Source: Candidatus Zixiibacteriota bacterium (GTDB lineage Bacteria > Zixibacteria > MSB-5A5 > GN15 > PGXB01). Taken from it: a stretch of DNA of 14,168 bases. The position numbers and the translations under genes were made by a program. The stretch lies in the NCBI GenBank assembly GCA_026397495.1, contig JAPLUS010000068.1, forward strand, positions 1 through 14,168, given 5' to 3'. Below, piece after piece: positions 7,286-14,148 of the stretch; the first letter of the stretch is position 1, and every line of letters begins with the position of its first letter. The notes beneath the pieces are model-generated. The model worked only from the letters and a program-made list of their open reading frames with translations. It did no database searches and was not told the DNA's origin.

Positions 7286-8134
7286 TTACTTTTCAATCAA
7301 TGAGCGCAATAGTCTCAGGTTTTCAATATCTTCAAGGAGTTCTTCTCCTTTGGGGGTTTCCAGTATTTTGGGAATTTTAGATAATCTCTTATCGTTTAAG
7401 ATATGGCGGAAAGATTCCAATCCCATTTCACCTTGACCAATATGCTCGTGTCTATCGACTTTGGAGCCGAATGGTTTCTTGGAATCATTTATATGGATTA
7501 TTTTCAGGCGATTAAGACCAAGAGTCCGGTCAAATTGCCTGATGGTTTCTTCATAGTCCTTTTTGCTTTGCAGTGGATACCCGGCGGCAAAAATATGGCA
7601 GGTATCAAGGCAAATTCCCATACGCGATTTGTCTTCAACCAAGTCAATAATTTGTGCCAGTTGGTCGAATTTATAGCCAAGATTGGTTCCCTGACCGGCC
7701 GTGGTTTCAAGACAGACGACGGTTTTATTATCGGGGAGTCTCTCAAAAAGTAAATTGAAGGCGGCGGCAATTCTCTTTAAACCATTTTCTTCACCATTGC
7801 CCAAATGTGATCCGGGATGCATTACCAAAAGTGAAATTTTTAGCAGATGGCACCGCTCCAGTTCTATCTGAAAAGAGTCATATGATTTCTTATACGATTC
7901 TTCATCCGGCGAACCGAGATTGATTAAGTAGCTGTCATGAGCGCAAGCGACCGTAACGCCGGTATTTTTCTGCTCTTCAAAGAAGCGAGCAATTTCTTTA
8001 TCTGAAAGCGGTTTGGCCTTCCACTGGTTGGCGGATTTGGTAAATATCTGAATAGTATCGCAAGTTGCTCTTTTCCCCTCGATAGGAGCATTAAAAATAC
8101 CGCCCGCAATCGAGATATGCGCTCCCAACAGCAT
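7286..8134 (-). CDS. nfo: Endonuclease IV (AP endonuclease)
   Basis: A 282-residue TIM-barrel, zinc-dependent endonuclease that incises DNA 5' to abasic sites and some oxidised bases in base-excision repair. The start is ATG at 8134-8132 (MLLGAHISIAGG), with GAGG 8 nt upstream. The frame is open back to 8185, but that extension is encoded by the inserted repeat and does not resemble the family. All nine metal ligands expected from E. coli Nfo are present: H66, H106, E143, D177, H180, H214, D227, H229 and E259, in the motifs AHDSYLINLG, MHPGSH, CLETTAGQGT, GICLDTCH, IHINDSK, DRHEHIGQG and LETPKG. Length is normal. It is the first gene of the minus-strand string. A promoter at 8304-8333 would drive it through the MITE-like element. 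Confidence 0.97.
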   Translation of the reverse strand: MLLGAHISIAGGIFNAPIEGKRATCDTIQIFTKSANQWKAKPLSDKEIARFFEEQKNTGVTVACAHDSYLINLGSPDEESYKKSYDSFQIELERCHLLKISLLVMHPGSHLGNGEENGLKRIAAAFNLLFERLPDNKTVVCLETTAGQGTNLGYKFDQLAQIIDLVEDKSRMGICLDTCHIFAAGYPLQSKKDYEETIRQFDRTLGLNRLKIIHINDSKKPFGSKVDRHEHIGQGEMGLESFRHILNDKRLSKIPKILETPKGEELLEDIENLRLLRSLIEK

Positions 8135-8186
8135 AAGTATATCCTCAATGGCATATTTTATGGGCTTGTTGAAAAAGCTCTTCACG

Positions 8187-8214
8187 CGCAGTCAGGAATC
8201 CCTTCCTGACTGCG
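8187..8214. repeat. Perfect 12-bp inverted repeat inside the MITE-like element
   Basis: CGCAGTCAGGAA (8187-8198) is followed by TCCC and its exact complement TTCCTGACTGCG (8203-8214). In RNA this is a stable 12-bp hairpin on either strand. There is no T-run, so it is not an obvious terminator. Confidence 0.8.
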
Positions 8215-8221
8215 AAATGTT

Positions 8222-8253
8222 CCGTCGGGAAATCCGCCAAGGCGGACCGACGG
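8222..8253. repeat. Nested hairpin inside the MITE-like element
   Basis: An outer stem CCGTCGG (8222-8228) pairs with CCGACGG (8247-8253). Inside, TCCGCC (8233-8238) pairs with GGCGGA (8241-8246) across an AA. A GAAA bulge separates the two stems on one side only. The arrangement resembles REP-type bulged hairpins. Confidence 0.75.
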
Positions 8254-8303
8254 CGCAGGTCGAAGCAAGGGGTTTTTCAACACTCCCTTTATATATGCCC
8301 TCT

Positions 8304-8333
8304 AATATAGTATATGAAAGGGCTTCTTTTCAA
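8304..8333 (-). promoter_or_regulatory. Likely promoter of the nfo operon
   Basis: Minus-strand TTGAAA (8333-8328), 18-bp spacer, TATATT (8309-8304), each hexamer matching five of six consensus bases. The predicted start near 8297 lies just outside the MITE-like element, giving a leader of about 160 nt before the nfo ATG. Confidence 0.5.
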
Positions 8334-8339
8334 TTATTT

Positions 8340-8618
8340 TGGGTTTGTTCGAAATCCACTCAATATGGGGAAAATCCCATACCTATTAATCAATTTGTAT
8401 ATCCAAGAGGTGTTCAATATAGAGCCAAAATATATCAAAATGGGAACAGGGCGTCTCTAGAGAGAGATACGGCCGGAGGTTTCCAATAACGGCGGCAAGT
8501 AGTTAAGGGCGAATTTAGTGGAAGCAATAACTGTTGGAAACCTGATAATAATTATTATTGGTAATTGGCAGATATTTTTCAGGTATCCTCTTCGAAAATG
8601 TAAGAAGGAAGTGAGCCT
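8340..8618 (+). other. AT-rich non-coding leader of the pilin cluster
   Basis: No credible gene lies between the nfo promoter and the first pilin start. The stretch holds inverted repeats (8477-8543) and a 14-bp AT palindrome (8545-8558), but no well-matched plus-strand sigma-70 promoter. TTGTAT, 17 bp, TATAGA near 8396-8424 is a weak candidate. The first pilin ATG (8619) has AAGGA 9 nt upstream. Confidence 0.4.
8477..8561 (+). promoter_or_regulatory. Inverted-repeat region, possible structured leader RNA
   Basis: AGGTTTCCAA (8477-8486) is the exact complement of TTGGAAACCT (8534-8543), and AGTTA (8501-8505) pairs with TAACT (8528-8532) inside that stem. The left arm can alternatively pair through CCAATAA (8483-8489) with TTATTGG (8555-8561), so two exclusive folds exist. 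I do not recognise a known riboswitch class. Confidence 0.35.
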
Positions 8619-8865
8619 ATGAGAAAAATAAGCGTCAATAAAGGGTTTACCATTTTAGAGGTTTTAATAGAAATTGGAAGAGTTAAGGACGGGAATGAAT
8701 CTTAGCAATGGACGAGACACAGTTAACAACATTGAGAGAAGCTGGACTGTCTATAATGCGGACAGCCATCTGCGGCGGGTTGATATTGTGGCCTCGTGGC
8801 ATAATCGTCGTGGTGATGTTCTTCAGAACAGCATGACGGCTTATGTAAGAACCGACAGTATATAG
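8619..8865 (+). pseudogene. PilV-like minor prepilin gene broken by an internal deletion and frameshift
   Basis: The 5' part (8619-8705) starts with ATG after an AAGGA site and encodes a perfect class III/IVa prepilin leader, NKGFTILEVLI with Glu at position 5 after the processing site. It then leaves the pilin pattern and stops at TAG 8703-8705 after 28 codons. A different frame, open from about 8674 to the TAG at 8863-8865, encodes the end of a PilV-type protein: LRTGMNL, then ERSWTVY, then VDIVASWHNRRGD and SMTAYVR. The head and tail are therefore present, in different frames, and the hydrophobic helix plus the middle of the pilin (perhaps 70-100 residues) are gone. The intact PilW-like gene follows after 14 nt. 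An assembly collapse could give the same picture. Confidence 0.65.
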
Positions 8866-8879
8866 GTAGGTGAATAAGA

Positions 8880-9698
8880 ATGGCAAAGATGAAGAAAAAA
8901 ATGAAAGGTAATGGAGGTTTCTCCATTTTGGAAACTCTTATCGCTTTATTTATGACCGGCATTGTTATTTCCGCTATTTTAGGAGTCTATGCAAATCAGC
9001 ATAAGAATTGGCTGGTCCAAGAAGAAGTAGCCGATATTCAACAGAATGCCAGGGCGGTAATTGGTGAATTAACCAAGCAGATACGGATGGCCGGTTACAA
9101 GTTGCCATTAGGTCTCGATGGGATTGAGGCGCACAACACCAATCCTGACACGGTTGTAGTAACTTACTCCGATAATATCAGCAATGCTCCTTTAAGTGCT
9201 AATATGGCATCTTCATCGGCCGAACTCCAGTGCGACGGGCAGGATGTTACATTTCTGCATGATGGTCAATTAGCATATATATTTGACCCTGATTCGGGTG
9301 GAGGGGAATTCTTTACGATCACCGATGTTCAGGCCTCCCCGCCACGGCTCCAACATGGTATCCCTCTTTCGAAAGCATACCGGACAGGAGCCATAGTTTT
9401 ATCTCTTCAGCATATCAAATATTATGTAGATCAAACCGACACGCTGCATCCTAATCTTATGATGAAATTACCGGGTCAAGGAGCGGCGGTCTACGCCGAG
9501 GGGGTAGAGGATTTGCAATTTCGTTATACAATGAAAAACGGAATGGTGGTTGATGTCCCAACGGTCGCTTTCGACATTCGGGAAGTATCGATTTCGATTA
9601 CAGCCCGATCTTCAAAACCTGATCCCAATCTGCCGGGTAATCCTTACCGTCGGCGAACTTTCTTTTCACAGGTTAATCTAAGGAATCTTAGCTCTTAA
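8880..9698 (+). CDS. PilW-like minor prepilin (type IV pilus assembly)
   Basis: A 272-residue protein with a basic leader (MAKMKKKMKGNGG), predicted prepilin peptidase cleavage between Gly13 and Phe14, Glu at mature position 5 (FSILETLIAL) and a hydrophobic N-terminal helix to about residue 34. The region after it, DIQQNARAVIGELTKQIRMAGYKL (47-70, in two overlapping halves), is the classic PilW signature in which QQNARAV and IRMAGY recur. The rest is a beta-rich globular domain with no catalytic motif. It acts in the inner membrane and pilus tip as a minor pilin that primes pilus assembly. The start has AGGTG about 8 nt upstream. It lies 14 nt after the broken PilV-like gene and is directly followed by the PilX-like gene, the usual minor-pilin order. 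GspJ-type pseudopilins are the nearest alternative. Confidence 0.85.
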   Translation: MAKMKKKMKGNGGFSILETLIALFMTGIVISAILGVYANQHKNWLVQEEVADIQQNARAVIGELTKQIRMAGYKLPLGLDGIEAHNTNPDTVVVTYSDNISNAPLSANMASSSAELQCDGQDVTFLHDGQLAYIFDPDSGGGEFFTITDVQASPPRLQHGIPLSKAYRTGAIVLSLQHIKYYVDQTDTLHPNLMMKLPGQGAAVYAEGVEDLQFRYTMKNGMVVDVPTVAFDIREVSISITARSSKPDPNLPGNPYRRRTFFSQVNLRNLSS

Positions 9699-9761
9699 AT
9701 GAGAAATAGGATAGATATGATTAATTATTATAACATGGAATATAAGCAAGGAAGGTACAAA

Positions 9762-11384
9762 ATGCCGAAGTCAAGAAAGCTAATAGATAACCGTGGTATG
9801 GCGACATTCATTGTTCTTATTATAATGGTTATGATGACCATCATCGGTATCGCCATTGTCCGGATGTCAAATGATGAAATTACTCTGGCGGGCAATGAGA
9901 AGCATGAAATGTCGTCATTTTATGCGGCTGAAGCCGGATTGGAACGAGCCTCCGCGGCAATTCAGACTCAGTATGAGGCCAGCGGTGGACCGCCCTCTAC
10001 ATTACCCCAAGGCAATGAAACGATTAATGATTGTGTGGCCGCTTATGCCACCGTTGATAACGGTGCCGCAACCGTGCAGCCGCTAACCAAGGGTGTTTTG
10101 GCGGGCTTAAATGCGCTGGTAAAAACATTTACAATTACTTCGATTGGTATATCCAGTATTGATCGGAGCCAGGTGGTTTTAACGCAAGAATTTAACTGCG
10201 ATTTGGTCCCGATTTTTCAATTTGCCGTGTTCTATGGCAACGATCTGGAAATTGCTCCGGGTCCGGATATGACTCTTATCGGCCGCGTTCACAGCAATGG
10301 CAATCTTTATTTGCAGTCCAATAATAATCTCTATATGGATAGCTATGTAACCGCTTCCGGTCAGATTATACACGGACGTAAAGGGCCGGGGGGGACCAGC
10401 TATGGTGATGTCATGATCAAAGATGCTGATGGCAATTATCAAAATATGCTTGCCAATGGCACCTGGCTTGATGCCTCTGCTACCCATTGGTATGACTCGG
10501 CGGCGGTGCGCTGGAAGGGACGGGTTCAGGATAGCGCTTTTGGACAAGGCGAATTGAATCTGCCCTTAACCGGTTCAAGCGATCCCCATAAACTGATCGA
10601 ACGTGCCACCGGTAATCCCGATTCGTATGAGAGTCTTGCGGAATTTAAGATAATTGACGGAGTCGCCTATGCTAAGATCGCCGGCGTCTGGACAAATGTC
10701 AACGCCGCTCTGCCCTCGGGAACCGTCAGCGCCAGGACATTTTATGATGCTCGCGAAGCAAAGACGGTAAATGCTACCGATCTTGATATATCAAAGTTTA
10801 GAGGATGCGCCTATTTCCCGACTAATGGCGTGGTCTATACCTCTGATCATCGCTCCGGCTTCCGCGCTACCCGTTTGGTGAGTGGGGATAGTCTGGGCAA
10901 AGCGCTATCGATTGTCTGTGAGAATCCTCTTTATATAAAAGGGAATTTCAATTCCAAGAATAAGAAGCCGGCTTTTGTTGCCGGTGATGCCGTAACCTTC
11001 CTGTCTACCAATTGGGCTGACACTAATTCAACCAAGTCGTTAAATTCACGAGTTGCTTCCAATACAACGACCAACTGCTCATTTTTAACGGGTAATCTGA
11101 ATACGACTTCCGGCACTTATAATGGGGGCTTGGAAAATCTTCCCCGCTTCCTTGAGAAATGGGATAGTAAAACCTTTAAGTGGCGGGGCTCGATAGTTAA
11201 TCTCTGGAATTCGCTACAGGCCGTCGGATTGTGGGTATATGGCGGTTACTATACCGCTCCGGTTCGTGATTGGGCTTATGATACCGATCTTGATAATCCC
11301 AATAACCTACCGCCGGAAACACCTATGGTTCGTATATTTCAGAGAATGGGATGGCAGGAGCAGTATATCGGATATAATCACTAA
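9762..11384 (+). CDS. Large PilX-like minor pilin protein, 540 aa
   Basis: The start is ATG at 9762, preceded by AAGGAAGG, one of the strongest ribosome binding sites in the window. A frame opening at 9699, directly after the PilW stop, would add 21 unlikely residues. The N-terminus has the PilX_N pattern: NRGMATFIVL followed by a hydrophobic helix (about 13-33), then AGNEKHEMSSFYAAEAGLERA. It lacks the Glu at mature position 5, as PilX proteins do. PilX proteins are usually under 250 residues; here about 450 additional residues form a Gly/Asn-rich, beta-strand-rich region beginning IFQFAVFYGNDLEIAPGP and containing GRVHSNGNLYL, which may be a passenger or tip domain. It is the last gene of the pilin cluster and is followed by a terminator. 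No PilY1 gene is present. Confidence 0.8.
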   Translation: MPKSRKLIDNRGMATFIVLIIMVMMTIIGIAIVRMSNDEITLAGNEKHEMSSFYAAEAGLERASAAIQTQYEASGGPPSTLPQGNETINDCVAAYATVDNGAATVQPLTKGVLAGLNALVKTFTITSIGISSIDRSQVVLTQEFNCDLVPIFQFAVFYGNDLEIAPGPDMTLIGRVHSNGNLYLQSNNNLYMDSYVTASGQIIHGRKGPGGTSYGDVMIKDADGNYQNMLANGTWLDASATHWYDSAAVRWKGRVQDSAFGQGELNLPLTGSSDPHKLIERATGNPDSYESLAEFKIIDGVAYAKIAGVWTNVNAALPSGTVSARTFYDAREAKTVNATDLDISKFRGCAYFPTNGVVYTSDHRSGFRATRLVSGDSLGKALSIVCENPLYIKGNFNSKNKKPAFVAGDAVTFLSTNWADTNSTKSLNSRVASNTTTNCSFLTGNLNTTSGTYNGGLENLPRFLEKWDSKTFKWRGSIVNLWNSLQAVGLWVYGGYYTAPVRDWAYDTDLDNPNNLPPETPMVRIFQRMGWQEQYIGYNH

Positions 11385-11396
11385 CTATAAACTATT

Positions 11397-11430
11397 AAAG
11401 CCCCGGAGTAATCCGGGGCTTTTTTATTTT
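11397..11430 (+). terminator. Intrinsic terminator of the pilin cluster
   Basis: AAAGCCCCGGA (11397-11407) pairs perfectly with TCCGGGGCTTT (11412-11422) around a GTAA loop, followed on the plus strand by a T-run (11420-11425), A, then four T. On the minus strand the tail is TTTAATAG, so it may also weakly terminate the convergent operon that ends at 11448. Confidence 0.9.
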
Positions 11431-11447
11431 ATATCGCAAGTGGTTCA

Positions 11448-12302
11448 CTATTTTTTATGGATAACTACAAGAGATGGCTGAGGAATAGCCTGATATCCAA
11501 CAATAGAGGTTGTTCCTTTATGATGTCCCCTTGAGTCATAATGACTCTGACTTCCAACATATTCTTTTTCGAGATTAACCTTAAATCCGCACTGGAAATT
11601 TCTTGAATTGTCAATATTGGCATAAACGAAAATCCCCTTGGCGGGCATTATATCTATTCCATAGTTATATCCGGCACTGGCAAGACTCTGTCTGGAAGAT
11701 AACGATATCTCCATAGAGAGTATGATCAGGTTATTACTTGGCCTATATGAGAAGGAGTAGAGTTGTTCGACACCGGTCGGGCGACCATTGTTTTTTGTCC
11801 GATTAAGATTTGAGAAAACGACACCGGTGACCAATTTCCGGTTATTATTCATAGACAGACTTATGTTCCAGAGATGCTTCTTCCTGTAAATTCCCGCCCC
11901 ATTCTTAATATGGAGATATGATACGCCGCCAAAGAGATTGGGAAGGATCTGATCGCCAACACCAAAAATATATTCATCATAGGCCTGATGTTGGAAATCA
12001 TCCAGATGCCGATAGGCAATGGCAATACCATCGCCGCTGGTAGCCCATCCCCAGCTCTTTAAAAATTTCCCTTCGTAATAGGCGCCGAGATATTCGGTCA
12101 TAAAGTCTTTACGGTATCCAATGGCGGCAGGATTAATCCAGGCCGAGGTTGGACCGACTACTGAGGAGGCAAAACGGTGGTAATAAACGCCATCGGGAAG
12201 AGAGAATCGATCGGCGGCACCGGCCAAAGGAGATAATATAAAGAGAAAAATAACTAAGGAAATTCTAAGCATCATATTCTTTATACCTATTTTTTCTGAC
12301 AT
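11448..12302 (-). CDS. Predicted exported beta-barrel-like envelope protein
   Basis: A 284-residue protein with a signal peptide: basic start, hydrophobic stretch LRISLVIFLFILSPL and likely cleavage after AGA (about residue 29). The mature part alternates aromatic and polar residues in many short strands. It contains VGPTSAWINPAAIGY (about 49-63), like the N-terminal hatch/first-strand region of outer-membrane barrels of the FadL/PorV type. This supports an outer-membrane location, but the C-terminus (VVIHKK) lacks the usual terminal aromatic residue. I do not recognise a specific family. The ATG at 12302 has AAGGG 7 nt upstream and overlaps the end of the preceding gene by 16 nt. An ATG at 12275 also has an acceptable AGG. 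It is the last gene of a coupled operon behind a DUF4097-like protein. Confidence 0.65.
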   Translation of the reverse strand: MSEKIGIKNMMLRISLVIFLFILSPLAGAADRFSLPDGVYYHRFASSVVGPTSAWINPAAIGYRKDFMTEYLGAYYEGKFLKSWGWATSGDGIAIAYRHLDDFQHQAYDEYIFGVGDQILPNLFGGVSYLHIKNGAGIYRKKHLWNISLSMNNNRKLVTGVVFSNLNRTKNNGRPTGVEQLYSFSYRPSNNLIILSMEISLSSRQSLASAGYNYGIDIMPAKGIFVYANIDNSRNFQCGFKVNLEKEYVGSQSHYDSRGHHKGTTSIVGYQAIPQPSLVVIHKK

Positions 12303-13348
12303 TGGATACCCTTCAAGAAAATATTTCCATCCCCCTTGATTTCGACTGTCATCTGGGATTCGCCCGTGCCCGATAGAAATTCCAGATAATTGTGATCCAT
12401 TTGGGCGGGAGTGATTTTAAATCCCTCGGCGGCGATTTCGCCATCCGAACTAACATTAAGCAGGAATTTGGCAGAGACGGTATCCGGTATGTTGATTTCT
12501 ATATCCCCGTTGGTATTGCTCATGAATAAGTCGGCCCTCTCAAGGTCAGCCAATTGCAATTTTAGAGAGCCATAACTGCCGATGATCCGGCTCTTGCCGC
12601 CGCCAAGAGAAATTCGGTCTAATTTGATTTTACCGTAGCTATTTTCGATATCGACTGCTCCCTTAACATTACTGAGATAAATATTTCCATTTCCATTTCT
12701 TATTGTGGCCGCTGTAAGAGGGCAAAGCATATTGTATATTCTTATATCGGCATTGGCGGTGGAAACAGCAATGTCGCCGCCGATATCCCAAACTATTATA
12801 TCCTGATTAGTGGTGGCCAAGTTTAGCTTTTCGGTAATCCCTTTTGCCTCAAGCCGGCCGAAGGAGGGTTTGCTATTCACAGTCCGGAATGGTCCATCGA
12901 TTGATAGACCAAAATAAGGCAGGGCGAGCTCAATTTGGCAGTTGCCGGGGAGATGCAACTCACCCTCGACAGCTCCGAAATTTTGACCGGCCCAGGGGGA
13001 CGGATTAGGAGCCTGTAATAATATCTGCAGACCGCCGGGAATACTATTCATGGTGATATTGATTAAATCAACATAATCCATGGCGGTGGATAGATTGGGA
13101 GCCTTCAATATCTTCTTATATACAAAAGTGACCCTGTCACTGCTGTCTGATATAATGTGTAGATTACCATAAAGGTCGAGGGCTGAATTGATGATTACTT
13201 TTGCATTGGGGGTTAATGTTGTCTGGAGGGATTGCTCGGCCGTCCGGAAGCGGTTGTTTCCCAAAGATATTACTTCTCCGCCATAGAGAGAAACAGCCAG
13301 CATAATATTGGCCGTTATCAATAGGGGCAGTCTAAACCATCCATTCAT
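12287..13348 (-). CDS. Exported DUF4097-like (putative adhesin) beta-repeat protein
   Basis: A 353-residue protein with an N-terminal signal peptide (WFRLPLLITANIMLAVSLYG). From about residue 100 it consists of repeated short strands of the type ...LNLATTNQDIIVWDIGGDI, AVSTANADIRIYN, IRNGNGNIYLSNVKGAVDI, NSYGKIKLDRI and SNTNGDIEINIP. This laddered pattern is typical of DUF4097/DUF4098 putative adhesin domains, predicted to form a right-handed beta-solenoid. Location is periplasm or cell surface. Its function is not established even for characterised relatives. The start overlaps the stop of the RNA methyltransferase gene by ATGA, and its own stop overlaps the start of the beta-barrel gene, so all three are translationally coupled. 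A partnership with the barrel protein is plausible but inferred. Confidence 0.75.
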   Translation of the reverse strand: MNGWFRLPLLITANIMLAVSLYGGEVISLGNNRFRTAEQSLQTTLTPNAKVIINSALDLYGNLHIISDSSDRVTFVYKKILKAPNLSTAMDYVDLINITMNSIPGGLQILLQAPNPSPWAGQNFGAVEGELHLPGNCQIELALPYFGLSIDGPFRTVNSKPSFGRLEAKGITEKLNLATTNQDIIVWDIGGDIAVSTANADIRIYNMLCPLTAATIRNGNGNIYLSNVKGAVDIENSYGKIKLDRISLGGGKSRIIGSYGSLKLQLADLERADLFMSNTNGDIEINIPDTVSAKFLLNVSSDGEIAAEGFKITPAQMDHNYLEFLSGTGESQMTVEIKGDGNIFLKGIQCQKK

Positions 13349-14148
13349 TGGACATTCTTGGTTCTGATTTTATAGAGTTCTCTCATTAAAATCGAGCCGG
13401 CTACGGCGGCATTGAGGGATTCCACTTTGTCTTCATGGGGGATTTTGAGTTTGAAATCGGCCATAGCGGCTATCGCTTCTGAAAGTCCCGAGGCCTCCGA
13501 ACCGATGCAGAGCAAAATATTGGCTAATGGATCCAGTTGCGTAAGGCAACTCTCTATGGTTTTCCCCTTAATATCCGCCGCCAATATGACCAATTTATAT
13601 TCCTCTTTTAATTGAAGTATGCTTGTATTTGATACAGAAATAATAGGTATTCCGAAAATGGCTCCGGCCGAGGCTCTGACGACTTTTGGATTAAAGGGTT
13701 CAACTGTATCGGATGTAGTAAGAATCAACTCCAGCCCAAAGGCAAGAGCCGACCTGATGAGAGTTCCTTCATTTCCGGGATCGGATATACTGTTGAGGAG
13801 AAGAATAGTTTTTGAATTATTTTTGGGAATCTCTTTAATATTCGATTGGGGAATGTTAAATAGGCCAAGGAGACCCTGGTTGGCCGCCGTGTCGGATATC
13901 TTTTCCATTTCGGAAAAGGTAACCGATTGTACCGGCACCTCCAATTTTCCAAAGGCCGCCAACAGTTGTTTACTTCTGGCATTTAATCGGGATTGACAGT
14001 AATAGAGTTTCTGGGGCAGTTGCTGGTGGCGTATTGATTCTTCAAGAAGGCGCACTCCTTCGGCGGTAAATTGCCGTGTCAACTCCCGTCCCTTCTTGGT
14101 CAAGAGTGACCGGAGCTTCTTCTTTTCAGAATTAGTCAAGGGTGACAA
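13345..14148 (-). CDS. SpoU/TrmH-family RNA 2'-O-methyltransferase
   Basis: A 267-residue SPOUT methyltransferase that would transfer methyl from S-adenosylmethionine to a ribose 2'-OH in rRNA or tRNA. The N-terminal substrate-binding part (about 1-100) has KKGRELTRQFTAEGVRLLEE. The knotted catalytic domain carries motif 1 NSISDPGNEGTLIRSA (119-134; N126, R132), motif 2 CIGSEASGLS (214-223; E218) and motif 3 IPHEDKVESLNAAVA (236-250; S244, N246). The exact target is not predictable; RlmB- and TsnR-like relatives share this layout. A TTG at 14148 fits the family's N-terminus and has AAGGA close upstream. However, the frame stays open to the window edge at 14168, so the true start could lie a little further out. 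It heads a coupled operon with two envelope genes. Confidence 0.9.
   Translation of the reverse strand: MSPLTNSEKKKLRSLLTKKGRELTRQFTAEGVRLLEESIRHQQLPQKLYYCQSRLNARSKQLLAAFGKLEVPVQSVTFSEMEKISDTAANQGLLGLFNIPQSNIKEIPKNNSKTILLLNSISDPGNEGTLIRSALAFGLELILTTSDTVEPFNPKVVRASAGAIFGIPIISVSNTSILQLKEEYKLVILAADIKGKTIESCLTQLDPLANILLCIGSEASGLSEAIAAMADFKLKIPHEDKVESLNAAVAGSILMRELYKIRTKNVQ

Larger units (their letters stand above)
8157..8292. mobile_element. MITE-like element, 126 bp, with possible TTTAT target duplication
   Basis: The ends are imperfect inverted repeats of 19 bp: GGGCTTGTTGAAAAAGCTC (8162-8180) and, read on the other strand from 8287, GGGAGTGTTGAAAAACCCC, with four mismatches and a perfect TGTTGAAAAA-type core. 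TTTAT stands directly outside both ends (8157-8161 and 8288-8292), as expected for a 5-bp target duplication, though the flanks are AT-rich. It encodes no protein and is filled with hairpins (8187-8214 and 8222-8253). It is more G+C-rich inside than its flanks. It sits between the nfo promoter and the nfo ribosome binding site, so it would be transcribed as part of the nfo leader. The parent transposase is not in the window. Confidence 0.6.

Noticed and set aside
8135..8185. Seventeen-residue N-terminal extension of endonuclease IV
   Set aside because: It is partly encoded by the inserted repeat, has no ribosome binding site, and the family start MLLGAHIS has GAGG at proper spacing.
8440..8490. 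Resemblance to a c-di-GMP (GEMM-I) riboswitch (ACAGGGC and GGCCGGAGG strings)
   Set aside because: The GGCCGGAGG string is in the opposite orientation to the conserved CCUCCGGCC, and the remaining core motifs are absent on both strands.
8565..8582. Possible sigma-54 promoter TTGGCA...TTTTTC upstream of the pilin cluster
   Set aside because: The -12 GC dinucleotide is missing (TC instead), so it fails the most conserved part of the motif, although pilin genes are often sigma-54 dependent.
9699..9761. Upstream start for the PilX-like gene directly after the PilW stop
   Set aside because: It would add 21 residues before the expected leader, while the ATG at 9762 has AAGGAAGG and gives a normal PilX N-terminus.
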